A DNA stretch of 37,565 bases, from NCBI GenBank assembly GCA_964580585.1, contig CAZOKZ010000042.1, forward strand, positions 1 through 37,565, written 5' to 3'. Origin of the DNA: CAZOKZ01 sp964580585 (GTDB lineage Bacteria > Sumerlaeota > Sumerlaeia > SLMS01 > JAHLLQ01). This document shows positions 16,721 to 24,294 of the stretch, piece by piece (positions within the stretch are counted from its first letter, which is position 1; the number at the start of each line of letters is the position of its first letter). Below the pieces are notes generated by a model, which did not search any database, was not told where the DNA came from, and saw only the letters and a list, made by a program, of their open reading frames with translations. Both the position numbers and the translations under genes were made by a program.

Positions 16721-16922
16721 GAACCACGGAGACACGAAGTCACAGAGGGGACACGGAGGTTTTTTTGCGTCAGGACACTTTGCCGTGAAATCGAATAGAA
16801 ACTCGATCGAAACGCTGAGAAAAAAATAACGAGATGTCTCTTTTCTCAGCGCAAAGACGACGTTGTGCCTTCGTGTTTAATTTTCTCCATGCTGTCTCTG
16901 TTTCTTCATGTCTCCGTGGTTC
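16721..16922. repeat. inverted-repeat element between the Gfo/Idh/MocA gene and lpxB
   Basis: AACCACGGAGACACGAAG (16722-16739) recurs in reverse complement at 16904-16921 with one mismatch; the similarity continues inward through ACAGAG and GGAG blocks. In the centre, CGCTGAGAAAA (16813-16823) pairs perfectly with TTTTCTCAGCG (16841-16851), enclosing GAGATGTCTC. The whole can fold as one large cruciform of about 200 nt. Intergenic repeats rich in CACGGAGACAC/CACAGAG are widespread in environmental bacterial genomes (from general knowledge, not checked here). No transposase is encoded. Confidence 0.8.
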
Positions 16923-16936
16923 ATGTTTTTTCCGGA

Positions 16937-17962
16937 TTATCCGATGGGCGAGTTTTCACGCATTTGCGCGGCGGCTTCCATCAGCGAAGCATTGTCCAGG
17001 AACGGCACGGTGGTGTTGCGGATTTGCTCGGTGATCTTGATCACGACATCGAGCGCTTCCATGGCTTGTTCGCCCGTTGTTTGGGGAATTCGGCCCTGGC
17101 GCACACATTCGAGGAAGTGGTCGAGTTCGAGCTTCAACGGCTCTTTGCGACGCACGCGAATTTTATCCGACTTGATGTAGTAGCGCGATTCGCCGGGTTT
17201 CAGTTTGCCTGCGCGTTTATAGCGTTTGTGCAGTTCCATCGTCTGGCGTTTATAATCCAGCGAGATGTACATGTTTTCCTGGAACACACGCAGTTTGCGC
17301 ATCGGTTTCGGTGTCACGCGGGAGCATGTCACGTTGGCGATACAACCGCTGGCGAATTTAATGCGTGCATTGGCGATGTCTTCTTTATCTGTCAGGATCG
17401 AAACGCCCGTCGCATCGATGCTTTCGATGGGCGAGTTGACGATGCGCAGGATAATATCGATGTCGTGGATCATCAAGTCGAGCACGACGCCCACGTCTTT
17501 GACGCGCGGATCGAACGATCCAAGACGGTGACATTCGATGAACATCGGGGTAGTCAGGATTTCTTTGAATTTTTGCACAGCGACGTTGAAATGCTCAATG
17601 TGCCCAACTTGAAGAATCAAATTGTTCCGGGCAGCAAGGGTCGAAAGCTTGGCTGCATCGATCACCGTGTTGCAGATGGGTTTTTCGACCATGCAATGGA
17701 TACCGTTTTCCAGGCAGAAGCTGGCGATATCGAAGTGAGTAACCGTTGGAGTGGCGATACTGACCGCATCCACATTGCCGATCAGGTCATGGAAATCCTT
17801 GGTGGCCTGGGCTCCCCAGGAACGGGCGATTTTACGTGCCTGGGAAAGGTCCGTATCGCAAACATAAACAAGCTCTGCCCCTTCGAGTTGGGCATAGTTG
17901 CGAGCGTGATGCTGGCCCAAATGGCCGACGCCGATCACGCCTACGCGAATCTTATCTGTCAT
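16937..17962 (-). CDS. Gfo/Idh/MocA-family NAD(P)-dependent oxidoreductase, lipid-A linked
   Basis: A 341-residue oxidoreductase with an N-terminal Rossmann fold (G-V-I-G-V-G-H-L-G at about 8-16), the family's E-K-P-I motif, and V-G-H-I-E-H-F-N in the C-terminal alpha/beta domain. Members of this family next to lpxA or lpxB occur in several Gram-negative lineages. One characterised relative, GnnA, oxidises UDP-GlcNAc at C3 so that the aminotransferase GnnB can make a 3-amino sugar for lipid A. Placement directly upstream of lpxB supports a lipid A role, but no GnnB or lpxA is in the window, so I leave the symbol empty. GAGGA lies about 9 nt before the ATG. Confidence 0.85.
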   Translation of the reverse strand: MTDKIRVGVIGVGHLGQHHARNYAQLEGAELVYVCDTDLSQARKIARSWGAQATKDFHDLIGNVDAVSIATPTVTHFDIASFCLENGIHCMVEKPICNTVIDAAKLSTLAARNNLILQVGHIEHFNVAVQKFKEILTTPMFIECHRLGSFDPRVKDVGVVLDLMIHDIDIILRIVNSPIESIDATGVSILTDKEDIANARIKFASGCIANVTCSRVTPKPMRKLRVFQENMYISLDYKRQTMELHKRYKRAGKLKPGESRYYIKSDKIRVRRKEPLKLELDHFLECVRQGRIPQTTGEQAMEALDVVIKITEQIRNTTVPFLDNASLMEAAAQMRENSPIG

Positions 17963-17968
17963 GGAAGT

Positions 17969-18020
17969 GAGTCCTCGCTTCTTCTACCAGGAACTCAGGG
18001 GAGTTCCTGCTTCTACTACC
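17969..18020. repeat. short direct repeat with nested 9-bp palindrome
   Basis: A 20-nt unit at 17969-17988 recurs at 18001-18020 with 16 of 20 identities (shared core GCTTCT and CTACC end). Between them, CAGGAACTC (17988-17996), loop AGGG, and GAGTTCCTG (18001-18009) make a perfect hairpin. It lies in the 101-nt gap between the UbiA-family gene and the Gfo/Idh/MocA gene, in the latter's leader. It could attenuate or mark a processing site, or be a small REP. Confidence 0.6.
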
Positions 18021-18063
18021 GGGGTGAAAAATCCCCCTCACCTGCAAAATTGCGCAGCAATTA

Positions 18064-18978
18064 TTACTTCAGTCGGATCATGACCGCAACCACGGTTATC
18101 ATCCAACCAACAACGGTAATGAACATGGGGCGGTCTTCGATCAACAATGCCTCCGGTGCCCCGCCCTCGTCGCGCCGCATGACCAGCCAAAGGTATCGAA
18201 ACACGCCATACAACACAAAAGGCATTGTCAGAACCAGCAGGTACGTATTGCCGTTCTCGTCGTCTGCATTCCCTTGGGCAAAATGCCCCTGTGTTGTCCA
18301 GAGCGCATAACTGAACAGCGTGCCTGCCGTGGCAACCGTGAGAAGCATGTCGAGAAACTCGGTCGAGTACTCGTCAAGCACCTTGCGATGGTTGCCCGCT
18401 TCCGTTCCGAGCGTAACCAGTTCGCTACGTCGTTTGGCCACCGCCAGAAACAACGCGAGGAACAGGGTCGTCAGCAGGAAATATGACGTAATCGGCACCG
18501 GATTGGCCGGATCGACCTGGATGACCTCGATTCCCGCCAAGGCACGAATGACGAAGCCCATGGCAAGAATCAAAATATCCAGAATAGCCGCGTGTTTGAA
18601 GCGCCAGGAATAACAAAACACCAGCACCAAGTAGCTCAGCGCCAGCCACCCGAACCGCATAGGAAGCAGGGCAAAGCTGGCTCCCAGCGCGGCGATGGTA
18701 AGAATCGCGGCTCCCAGACCGGCGGCTTGAGGCGAAATGCGCCCTGAAGCCAGGGGCCGTTTTTTCTTCTTGGGGTGTTGGCGGTCCTGCTCCAGATCCC
18801 AGATGTCGTTCGCGATATAAACGACACCGCTGAGGGCGCAAAAAACTGCAAACCCAAGGATCGCATTAATGACCAATGCCGTTTCATGCCAACGCTGCGC
18901 AAAGACAATCCCCGCAAACAGCAGCAGATTCTTGGTCCACTGCTTGGGGCGAAGGCTTTGAAAGAAGGCGATGGGCAT
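18064..18978 (-). CDS. UbiA-family prenyltransferase (DPPR-synthase-like)
   Basis: This is a polytopic membrane protein of 304 residues with about eight to nine hydrophobic helices. The first Asp-rich motif N57-D-I-W-D61-L-E-Q-D65 is followed by a Lys-rich stretch and R-P-L-A-S-G. The second region Y-S-W-R-F-K-H, then I-L-D-I-L, then G-F-V-I-R-A-L-A-G matches decaprenyl-phosphate phosphoribosyltransferases better than UbiA or COQ2 proper. Those enzymes put ribose 5-phosphate onto polyprenyl phosphate for cell-envelope arabinan or related sugars. The acceptor and product here are unknown. It starts 12 nt after rimM, so it is part of the same operon, in the place usually held by trmD. Confidence 0.82.
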   Translation of the reverse strand: MPIAFFQSLRPKQWTKNLLLFAGIVFAQRWHETALVINAILGFAVFCALSGVVYIANDIWDLEQDRQHPKKKKRPLASGRISPQAAGLGAAILTIAALGASFALLPMRFGWLALSYLVLVFCYSWRFKHAAILDILILAMGFVIRALAGIEVIQVDPANPVPITSYFLLTTLFLALFLAVAKRRSELVTLGTEAGNHRKVLDEYSTEFLDMLLTVATAGTLFSYALWTTQGHFAQGNADDENGNTYLLVLTMPFVLYGVFRYLWLVMRRDEGGAPEALLIEDRPMFITVVGWMITVVAVMIRLK

Positions 18979-18990
18979 TTTCGGGCAGTC

Positions 18991-19536
18991 TTAGTCCAAC
19001 AATCCCTCGGGGATGGTGACTTCGGCGAACTTCCCGCCGATGTCGATGCGTTTGACGAATTCGGGATGAATGGGCAGCAACGTTTCCTTGCCGGGAACCG
19101 CTTCCAGCTCGAGGACAAGGTAATCGTGTGCGGCGCCTTCCCGGGCTGTTTTGACTTTGCCAATGACTTGGCCGGTTTTGGCGTCTCGAACGTCGATACC
19201 TTCGAGATGGTCGATGTAATATTGACCATCGGGCAGATCCCAACGTTCGGCTTCGGAAATCACCAAGTCCGTGTTGATGTACTTTTCCGCCTCTGAGCGA
19301 TCCTTGATGTTTTGGAACTTCGCCAGAATAACGTCCTTGGCGAGTTTCATGGAATCGACGGTCAGCGTGCCTTCAATAGTGGAGCCCCGGCGGACATGGA
19401 ATGTCCGTACCGGGGCCTCCAGTAAATCGTCCAAATCACGCGTCAGCGGTTTGAGGCGAAAGGTACCGCGCAATCCATGGGGGCGGAGCACACGCGCCAC
19501 CGCCACCCAGGAATCTGTTTCGTTGGTCGGAGTCAT
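18991..19536 (-). CDS. rimM: 16S rRNA processing protein RimM
   Basis: RimM helps mature the 30S head and binds ribosomal protein S19. The N-terminal RimM barrel starts V-A-V-A-R-V-L-R-P-H-G-L-R-G-T, followed by L-T-R-D-L-D-D-L. The PRC-barrel half has Y-Y-I-D-H-L-E-G and H-D-Y-L-V-L-E, and the end has L-L-P-I-H-P-E-F-V-K-R-I-D-I. It has 181 residues, typical. Its ATG overlaps the khpA stop by 4 nt (ATGA). Confidence 0.96.
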   Translation of the reverse strand: MTPTNETDSWVAVARVLRPHGLRGTFRLKPLTRDLDDLLEAPVRTFHVRRGSTIEGTLTVDSMKLAKDVILAKFQNIKDRSEAEKYINTDLVISEAERWDLPDGQYYIDHLEGIDVRDAKTGQVIGKVKTAREGAAHDYLVLELEAVPGKETLLPIHPEFVKRIDIGGKFAEVTIPEGLLD

Positions 19537-19781
19537 TCGATGATCTGCAGCAACGATTTCTTCCGATGTTTCGTGGCGGCTGCGCTGAGAATTTTGCGCA
19601 ACGCCTTGGCCGTCTGGCCACTTTTGCCAATCACCTTGCCTACATCGTCTGGGCTGACATGCAGCTCGATGATAATGCTCGTATCGCTTTCCACGGCGCT
19701 GACCGATACATTGGTGGGTTCATCCACCAGTGCCTTGGCGATGTATTCGATCAGGTCTTTGAGCTCCGAGTCTTGGCTCAT
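19533..19781 (-). CDS. khpA: KH-domain RNA-binding protein KhpA
   Basis: A small single-KH protein of 82 residues. The G-K-V-I-G-K-S-G-Q-T-A-K-A-L-R loop carries the G-x-x-G RNA-binding motif. It sits between rpsP and rimM, the conserved place of this gene. In Gram-positive bacteria KhpA works with KhpB on RNAs that affect cell division; the role here is inferred from family only. CAGGAGAC is 6 nt before the ATG. A 159-nt gap without a gene separates it from rpsP. Confidence 0.95.
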   Translation of the reverse strand: MSQDSELKDLIEYIAKALVDEPTNVSVSAVESDTSIIIELHVSPDDVGKVIGKSGQTAKALRKILSAAATKHRKKSLLQIIE

Positions 19782-19940
19782 GGTATCGTCTCCTGGAGCA
19801 GGTGCTGGAATACGGGATCAGGAACAGGCAGGAAAAAGTACCGTCCGCATTCATGATTTACAACCATGGATTTCCACAGGTTAGCACTGATGCAACAAAA
19901 AAAGGTGAGCTAATTGCGGAGTCCATGGCGGCAAGGAGGA

Positions 19941-20240
19941 TCAGGAAGCTGCTTTCAGGGCTTTTTTGGCTTCCACTTTGGCTTCATGGAACTTCTTCAT
20001 GATGCCTTGACGACGCAAAAGGGCGCGAACGGTTTCCGTCGGCTGGGCACCATTGTGCAACCAATACAGAGCGCGTTCTTCGTCACAGGTGATCTGTTCT
20101 TCCTGGTTTTTATTCAACGGCTGGTAACGGCCGATGATTTCAATGAACTTGCCATCGCGTGCGCGGCGAGAATCCGCCACGATTACACGATAGAAAGGGG
20201 CTTTCTTGCGTCCTACGCGGGTCAGACGAATCTTGACCAT
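19941..20240 (-). CDS. rpsP: 30S ribosomal protein S16
   Basis: A 99-residue protein with the S16 start M-V-K-I-R-L-T-R-V-G-R-K-K-A-P-F-Y-R-V-I-V-A-D and the G-R-Y-Q-P-L motif. It binds 16S rRNA early in small-subunit assembly. The tail is Lys/Ala-rich. Gene order ffh-rpsP-khpA-rimM is conserved. Confidence 0.97.
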   Translation of the reverse strand: MVKIRLTRVGRKKAPFYRVIVADSRRARDGKFIEIIGRYQPLNKNQEEQITCDEERALYWLHNGAQPTETVRALLRRQGIMKKFHEAKVEAKKALKAAS

Positions 20241-20316
20241 GTTCGTGTTTCTCCTTCGAGATTTAGGTTTAATTGTCCGCCTGTAAAATCAGGAGGATCA
20301 GTGATTTGGTCTTGGT

Positions 20317-21873
20317 TTATCGTTTGGTTTTCTTGCGTTTTTTCTTCTTGGGTTGTTGAGCGGGGCCGCGTGGTTGTTGCGCGCTCATCATCTTCATTTG
20401 ACGCTTGTATTTTTTGTAGCCTGGCATATCGGGCGTCAGACCCATGGCTTCGGGTGTCATGTTGGCAGGCATTTTTGGAGGAGCGCCTCCGGCCAGAATA
20501 TCGTTCGGGTTCGGCATGGATTCCTTGGCGGCCATCATGTTCTTCATGTTGCCAAGCATTCCGCCTTCGCCAGCGAGCGATTTCATCATTCCGCGCATCT
20601 GCTCGAATTGCTTGACGAGTTCGTTGACCTGCTTGAGCGTATGGCCGGACCCCTTGGCGATACGGTCGCGACGTTTTCCGTCTTTTTGAATCAGTTCCGG
20701 ATTCTCGCGTTCCTTTTTGGTCATCGAGAGAATCATTGCTTCTACTCGCTTTAGCTCGCGCGTCAGAGAATCGTTATCAACTGAACGCATTAAGCTACCC
20801 ACGCCCGGCAACATCCCAAGCAGGCCCTTGAGCGAGCCCATTCGGGTGATCATTTTCATCTGCTTGACGAAGTCGTTGTAGTTAAATTCGCCCGAGCCGA
20901 GTTTGTCGCGCAGGTTGGTGGCGTCTTCTTCGCTGATGGCGCTTTGAGCTTTTTCAACCAGTGAAGCCACGTCGCCCATGCCGAGAATTCGCTGGGCTAC
21001 GCGCTCGGGATGGAAAAGTTCCAGGTCGCTGGGTTTTTCGCCGATACCGACAAAAACGATCGGGCGGCCGGTGACTGCTTTAATAGAGAGCGCCGCGCCG
21101 CCGCGCGCATCGCCGTCGAGTTTCGTCAAACAAACGCCGTCGATACCGACTTGTTCATTGAAGGTCTTGGCGGAATTGACCGCGTCCTGGCCCGTCATCG
21201 CATCCGCGACCAGGAACGTATAGTCCGGCTTGATTTTATCCCGCAGGTCCTGAAGCTCTTCGACTTTAACTTCGTCGATGTGCAGACGGCCCGCCGTGTC
21301 GATGATGATCGTGTCGCAGCCAAGGGCCGTGGCCTTCTTTTGGGCTTCCTTGACGATTGCGGTGGGGGTGTGCCCCGTTCCCATTTCAAAAACGGGAAAG
21401 CCGAGCGCGCCGCCGACTTGCTTGAGCTGTTCGATGGCGGCGGGACGGTAAATATCGCACGCCACCAGCATTGGCTTGCAGCCTTTTTCCTTCAAATTGA
21501 AGGCCAGTTTGCCGCTGAAAGTCGTTTTGCCCGCGCCTTGGAGGCCGAGCAGCATGATCACGTTGTCTTTACCCGGTTGAACGACAAAGGGGCGGTCGTT
21601 TTCCGTGTCGCCGGTCATCATCCGGACAAGGCCTTTTTGCACGATGGCAAAAAGTTGCTGGGCTGGGTTGACGCCCTTGACGACGTCTTGTCCCATGGCT
21701 TCTTCGCGGATGTTGGCGACGAATTCTTTGACGATCAGATAGTTGACGTCGGCTTCGAGGAGCGCCATGCGCACTTCGCGCAGGGCTTCCTTCATATTGT
21801 CTTCCGTCAGGGTCTTCTGACCTCGGATTTTCCGGAAGACATTTTCAAATTTTTCGCCTAATGATTCAAACAT
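20317..21873 (-). CDS. ffh: signal recognition particle protein Ffh (SRP54)
   Basis: Ffh binds signal sequences and 4.5S RNA and, with FtsY, targets nascent membrane proteins. The NG domain has the G1 loop G110-L-Q-G-A-G-K-T-T, then D-T-A-G-R-L-H-I-D and T-K-L-D-G-D-A-R-G-G. The methionine-rich M domain follows from about 300, with the RNA-binding S-G-H-T-L-K-Q-V-N segment. The 518 residues include a longer than usual Met/Pro/Gln C-terminus ending in a Lys/Arg cluster, which probably adds to RNA contact. Ribosome-site signal is poor; the gene starts 12 nt after ylxM and may rely on coupling. Confidence 0.97.
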   Translation of the reverse strand: MFESLGEKFENVFRKIRGQKTLTEDNMKEALREVRMALLEADVNYLIVKEFVANIREEAMGQDVVKGVNPAQQLFAIVQKGLVRMMTGDTENDRPFVVQPGKDNVIMLLGLQGAGKTTFSGKLAFNLKEKGCKPMLVACDIYRPAAIEQLKQVGGALGFPVFEMGTGHTPTAIVKEAQKKATALGCDTIIIDTAGRLHIDEVKVEELQDLRDKIKPDYTFLVADAMTGQDAVNSAKTFNEQVGIDGVCLTKLDGDARGGAALSIKAVTGRPIVFVGIGEKPSDLELFHPERVAQRILGMGDVASLVEKAQSAISEEDATNLRDKLGSGEFNYNDFVKQMKMITRMGSLKGLLGMLPGVGSLMRSVDNDSLTRELKRVEAMILSMTKKERENPELIQKDGKRRDRIAKGSGHTLKQVNELVKQFEQMRGMMKSLAGEGGMLGNMKNMMAAKESMPNPNDILAGGAPPKMPANMTPEAMGLTPDMPGYKKYKRQMKMMSAQQPRGPAQQPKKKKRKKTKR

Positions 21874-21885
21874 ATCGAGGGGTTA

Positions 21886-22419
21886 TTAACAACTTTCCTG
21901 GTTATTGTGGTCAAGTAGTCCGTCCAACTGGTCAATGACACCGCCTATTTCGCGCGTGATGCCATCGGCATTGTACAAAATACCACCGCTCCGTTTCATG
22001 CGCTCGTGCAATTCTTTAAGAGAGGCAATGGCATTTCGCAGTTCTTCGCTTGCAGGAACGGTGCCTGAGATTTCGGAAGGGGAAGAGCTCTTGGATGCGG
22101 ATGTAACTTCCGCAGGCGTTTCTTCCTCCGCCGTTGTATTTGGCCGAACGAACCCTTTACCCAGCAGGTTGAGTTTTTCTTCGTAACCTTCGAGCGCCGC
22201 TTCGGCGTGTTTGACAGCATCGTGGACAGCCTGGCGCGAAACGTCGTGCATTCGGGCGACTTCGCCAAAGGAAAGATCCTCTTCGTAGTGGAGAACCATG
22301 AACTCGCGCTGGCGATCGGTTAGTAAACCGCCGTACAAATCGAGCAGTTGAGCGAGACGAACCACTTTGTCGAGAAGAGGTGGGGCGTCCGTGTTTTCGA
22401 TGGGTGGTTGATTTTCCAC
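21886..22419 (-). CDS. ylxM: YlxM-like helix-turn-helix protein
   Basis: The first 95 residues or so match the YlxM/p13 family that is co-encoded with ffh. They have a sigma-70 region-4-like helix-turn-helix: L-T-D-R-Q-R-E-F-M-V-L-H-Y-E-E-D-L-S, then V-S-R-Q-A-V-H-D-A-V-K. The family is thought to act with the SRP pathway. At 177 residues it is longer than typical YlxM (about 110). The extra part is a Ser/Glu/Thr-rich linker and a C-terminal helix (about 125-175). The start is a GTG with AGCAGGG upstream. It is the first gene of the long minus-strand block, divergent from the TetR gene. Confidence 0.85.
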   Translation of the reverse strand: MENQPPIENTDAPPLLDKVVRLAQLLDLYGGLLTDRQREFMVLHYEEDLSFGEVARMHDVSRQAVHDAVKHAEAALEGYEEKLNLLGKGFVRPNTTAEEETPAEVTSASKSSSPSEISGTVPASEELRNAIASLKELHERMKRSGGILYNADGITREIGGVIDQLDGLLDHNNQESC

Positions 22420-22618
22420 GAAACCCTGCTTTCAACGATTTGGACGTGTCCGCGAGCTGTCAGCCTCGGGAACTTTACAAGGGTGTTGGGGAGAGGAGGG
22501 GGTGGTGTCAAGGTTAAACCATTGCCAGTTATATCGACTTGCAAATAGGTGTTTTTGGTTGAGTTTCTAGGTTTGATGTAAGTAAACATTTTTTTAGTTT
22601 GATCAAGGAGAAAGCACA

Positions 22619-23185
22619 GTGGGACGTCCGCCGTTGAAGAAGGAAGCTATTGAGCGATCGGCGCTCGAATTATTTGCGGAAGTTGGAATCGACGGGGCCA
22701 GTATCCGGATGATCGCCGAGCGGGCAGGTGTGACCGAGGGCGCTTTGTACCGTCATCATAAGAGCAAAGACGATCTGGTTAAAGCGTTGTTCTTCGAATA
22801 TTTTGAAAAATTCGCAAACTTGTTGAAAACTTCCTTGCAAGACTCGACCTCTATCGAGGAACAATTGGGACGCATGGTTCATGGTTTTTACCAGGCTTAC
22901 GATGAGGATCCCAAAGGTTTTCAGTTCGTTTTGCTGGTTCAACACCGGTTGTTGGACGAAGTTCGTCAGGATATGGCCAACCCGGTGGAGGTGATCATGG
23001 ATGTTATCGGCGCTGGAATCCATCGGGGAGAAATCCCCGAGCAAAACGTGACGTTGAGTGCTCAATTGATGCTGGGTCTGGTGATGCAAGGGGCGGTTGG
23101 ACATCGCTACAAGCGTCTTCCGGGCAAGTTGAGCGACTACGCCGGACCGGTTACAGCGGCCTGTTTACGGGTTTTGAAGGGGTAG
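22619..23185 (+). CDS. TetR/AcrR-family transcriptional regulator
   Basis: A 188-residue regulator. The N-terminal HTH shows the TetR pattern: A-L-E-L-F-A-E-V-G-I-D-G-A-S-I-R-M-I-A, then A-G-V-T-E-G-A-L-Y-R-H-H-K-S-K-D-D-L. The C-terminal domain is helical and is expected to bind an unknown ligand. The start is GTG with a strong AAGGAG 8 nt upstream. It is divergent from ylxM and lies upstream of the exported FecR-like protein, though a 140-nt gap makes an operon uncertain. No clear palindromic operator was found in the 199-nt divergent gap. Confidence 0.92.
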   Translation: MGRPPLKKEAIERSALELFAEVGIDGASIRMIAERAGVTEGALYRHHKSKDDLVKALFFEYFEKFANLLKTSLQDSTSIEEQLGRMVHGFYQAYDEDPKGFQFVLLVQHRLLDEVRQDMANPVEVIMDVIGAGIHRGEIPEQNVTLSAQLMLGLVMQGAVGHRYKRLPGKLSDYAGPVTAACLRVLKG

Positions 23186-23325
23186 AGTGGTCTAAATCTT
23201 TAAAAAACCCGGGATTTCTTGCAACAAAACGCTTGCACGATAGCCAAAAGGTGGAAACACTGCTGTGCGAATGAGTGATACATACCAATAAAGTACCAAA
23301 CGCATTCCTTTCGAGGTTTTGATAA

Positions 23326-24138
23326 ATGAAAAAACTCGTGCTTACCACCATGCTCGTGGGTCTCGCCGCGGGAGTTTGTGCAGCCGACCGAGCGGGGTTG
23401 GCTGTGGCCAAAGAGCCGTTCTCCATCACGCGAAGCAACGTTTCCGCCATGCAGCGGGCCAATGTTTTGACCGAAGTCATGGTGGGTGACCATATCAGTT
23501 CGGGATCGTCTCCTGTGCGTTTGACCTGCCGCAGTGGACAGGCGGTCATGATCGCTCCGGATAGTGCGATCACGATGACCACGGACAAAGATTATCTGCT
23601 CGACAAGGGCAGTGTGATCGTTTCGGTGCCCGCAAACCAAACCAGTTCGGTGAAATATTCCGATATCACCTTCCAGCCGGAAGCTCCGCAGAAACTCAAT
23701 GCCCGCGGACAAAGCATTTTCATCGTCAGCCAGTCGGCTGAGGACGAATTGCTGGTTCAGGGCATCGAACATCGCGTTTCCGTGGTCGAGCAATCCAAAG
23801 GCAACCAACTGGCTTCCGTAGGTGCTGGCGATGTGTTGAAGTTTGAACACAACGAAGACTCCTGGATGGCATCTGTCCCGAGTCCTGGCGCTCCGGCAGC
23901 CGAAGGCGGTGGCTCTGCGGTGGAAGGCGATTCGCAAACGGGTGCCACGGGCGAAGAAGACGACGACAACAAAGCTTATTATCAATGGGGCGCTGTTGGT
24001 CTCGGCATAATTGGCGGATACGTTTATTACACCGAAACCCAGGACGATGACAAAAACTTGAACAAAGACAACAAGAGCAAAGTCGGCAACGAGCCTACGC
24101 TTGGCCAGGTTCCGCCAATTTTGTTGGGACTGCGCTAA
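23326..24138 (+). CDS. exported FecR-like domain protein
   Basis: 270 residues. Residues 1-20 form a typical signal peptide (K-K-L, hydrophobic core, A-x-A-type cleavage after C-A-A). Then comes a FecR-like beta-domain at about 30-170 with the pattern V-G-D-H-I-S-S-G, V-R-L-T-C-R-S-G-Q-A-V-M-I and the A-P-D-S-A-I-T-M strand. Its C-terminal half is different. It has a Gly/Pro/acidic linker with a D/E run (about 185-215), one hydrophobic segment (G-A-V-G-L-G-I-I-G-G-Y-V-Y-Y) and a charged tail. FecR proteins relay signals to sigma factors, but in many phyla similar domains occur in secreted proteins of unknown role; no sigma factor is adjacent. The product is probably periplasmic and membrane-anchored. 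Confidence 0.75.
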   Translation: MKKLVLTTMLVGLAAGVCAADRAGLAVAKEPFSITRSNVSAMQRANVLTEVMVGDHISSGSSPVRLTCRSGQAVMIAPDSAITMTTDKDYLLDKGSVIVSVPANQTSSVKYSDITFQPEAPQKLNARGQSIFIVSQSAEDELLVQGIEHRVSVVEQSKGNQLASVGAGDVLKFEHNEDSWMASVPSPGAPAAEGGGSAVEGDSQTGATGEEDDDNKAYYQWGAVGLGIIGGYVYYTETQDDDKNLNKDNKSKVGNEPTLGQVPPILLGLR

Positions 24139-24167
24139 ACCCGATTGTTTGTTGAAATAGCTGATTC

Positions 24168-24211
24168 AATCGTGCGACGGAGTTATTCTCTGTCGCACGA
24201 TTTATTTTCAG
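24168..24211 (+). terminator. terminator after the FecR-like gene
   Basis: AATCGTGCGACGGAG (24168-24182) pairs with CTCTGTCGCACGATT (24188-24202) over 15 positions with one G-T wobble and a TTATT loop, followed by a T-rich stretch. The left arm contains GACGGAG, a partial copy of the dispersed motif. Confidence 0.88.
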
Positions 24212-24294
24212 ATACGTTGTTTTCCTCATCTGGGCTTGATCCTGTCCGTCCCACCGTTGAGATTTCCAACGATTGACCATCAAGGATTTCAACC

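Noticed and set aside
16640..16735. N-terminal extension of LpxB to ATG 16735
   Set aside because: It is encoded by an intergenic repeat arm plus a low-complexity stretch, and a GTG with a better ribosome site lies just before the conserved core.
16865..18310. 481-aa plus-strand ORF
   Set aside because: It lies antisense to the Gfo/Idh/MocA gene, which has clear family motifs. The plus-strand translation has no recognisable domain and is a codon-bias shadow.
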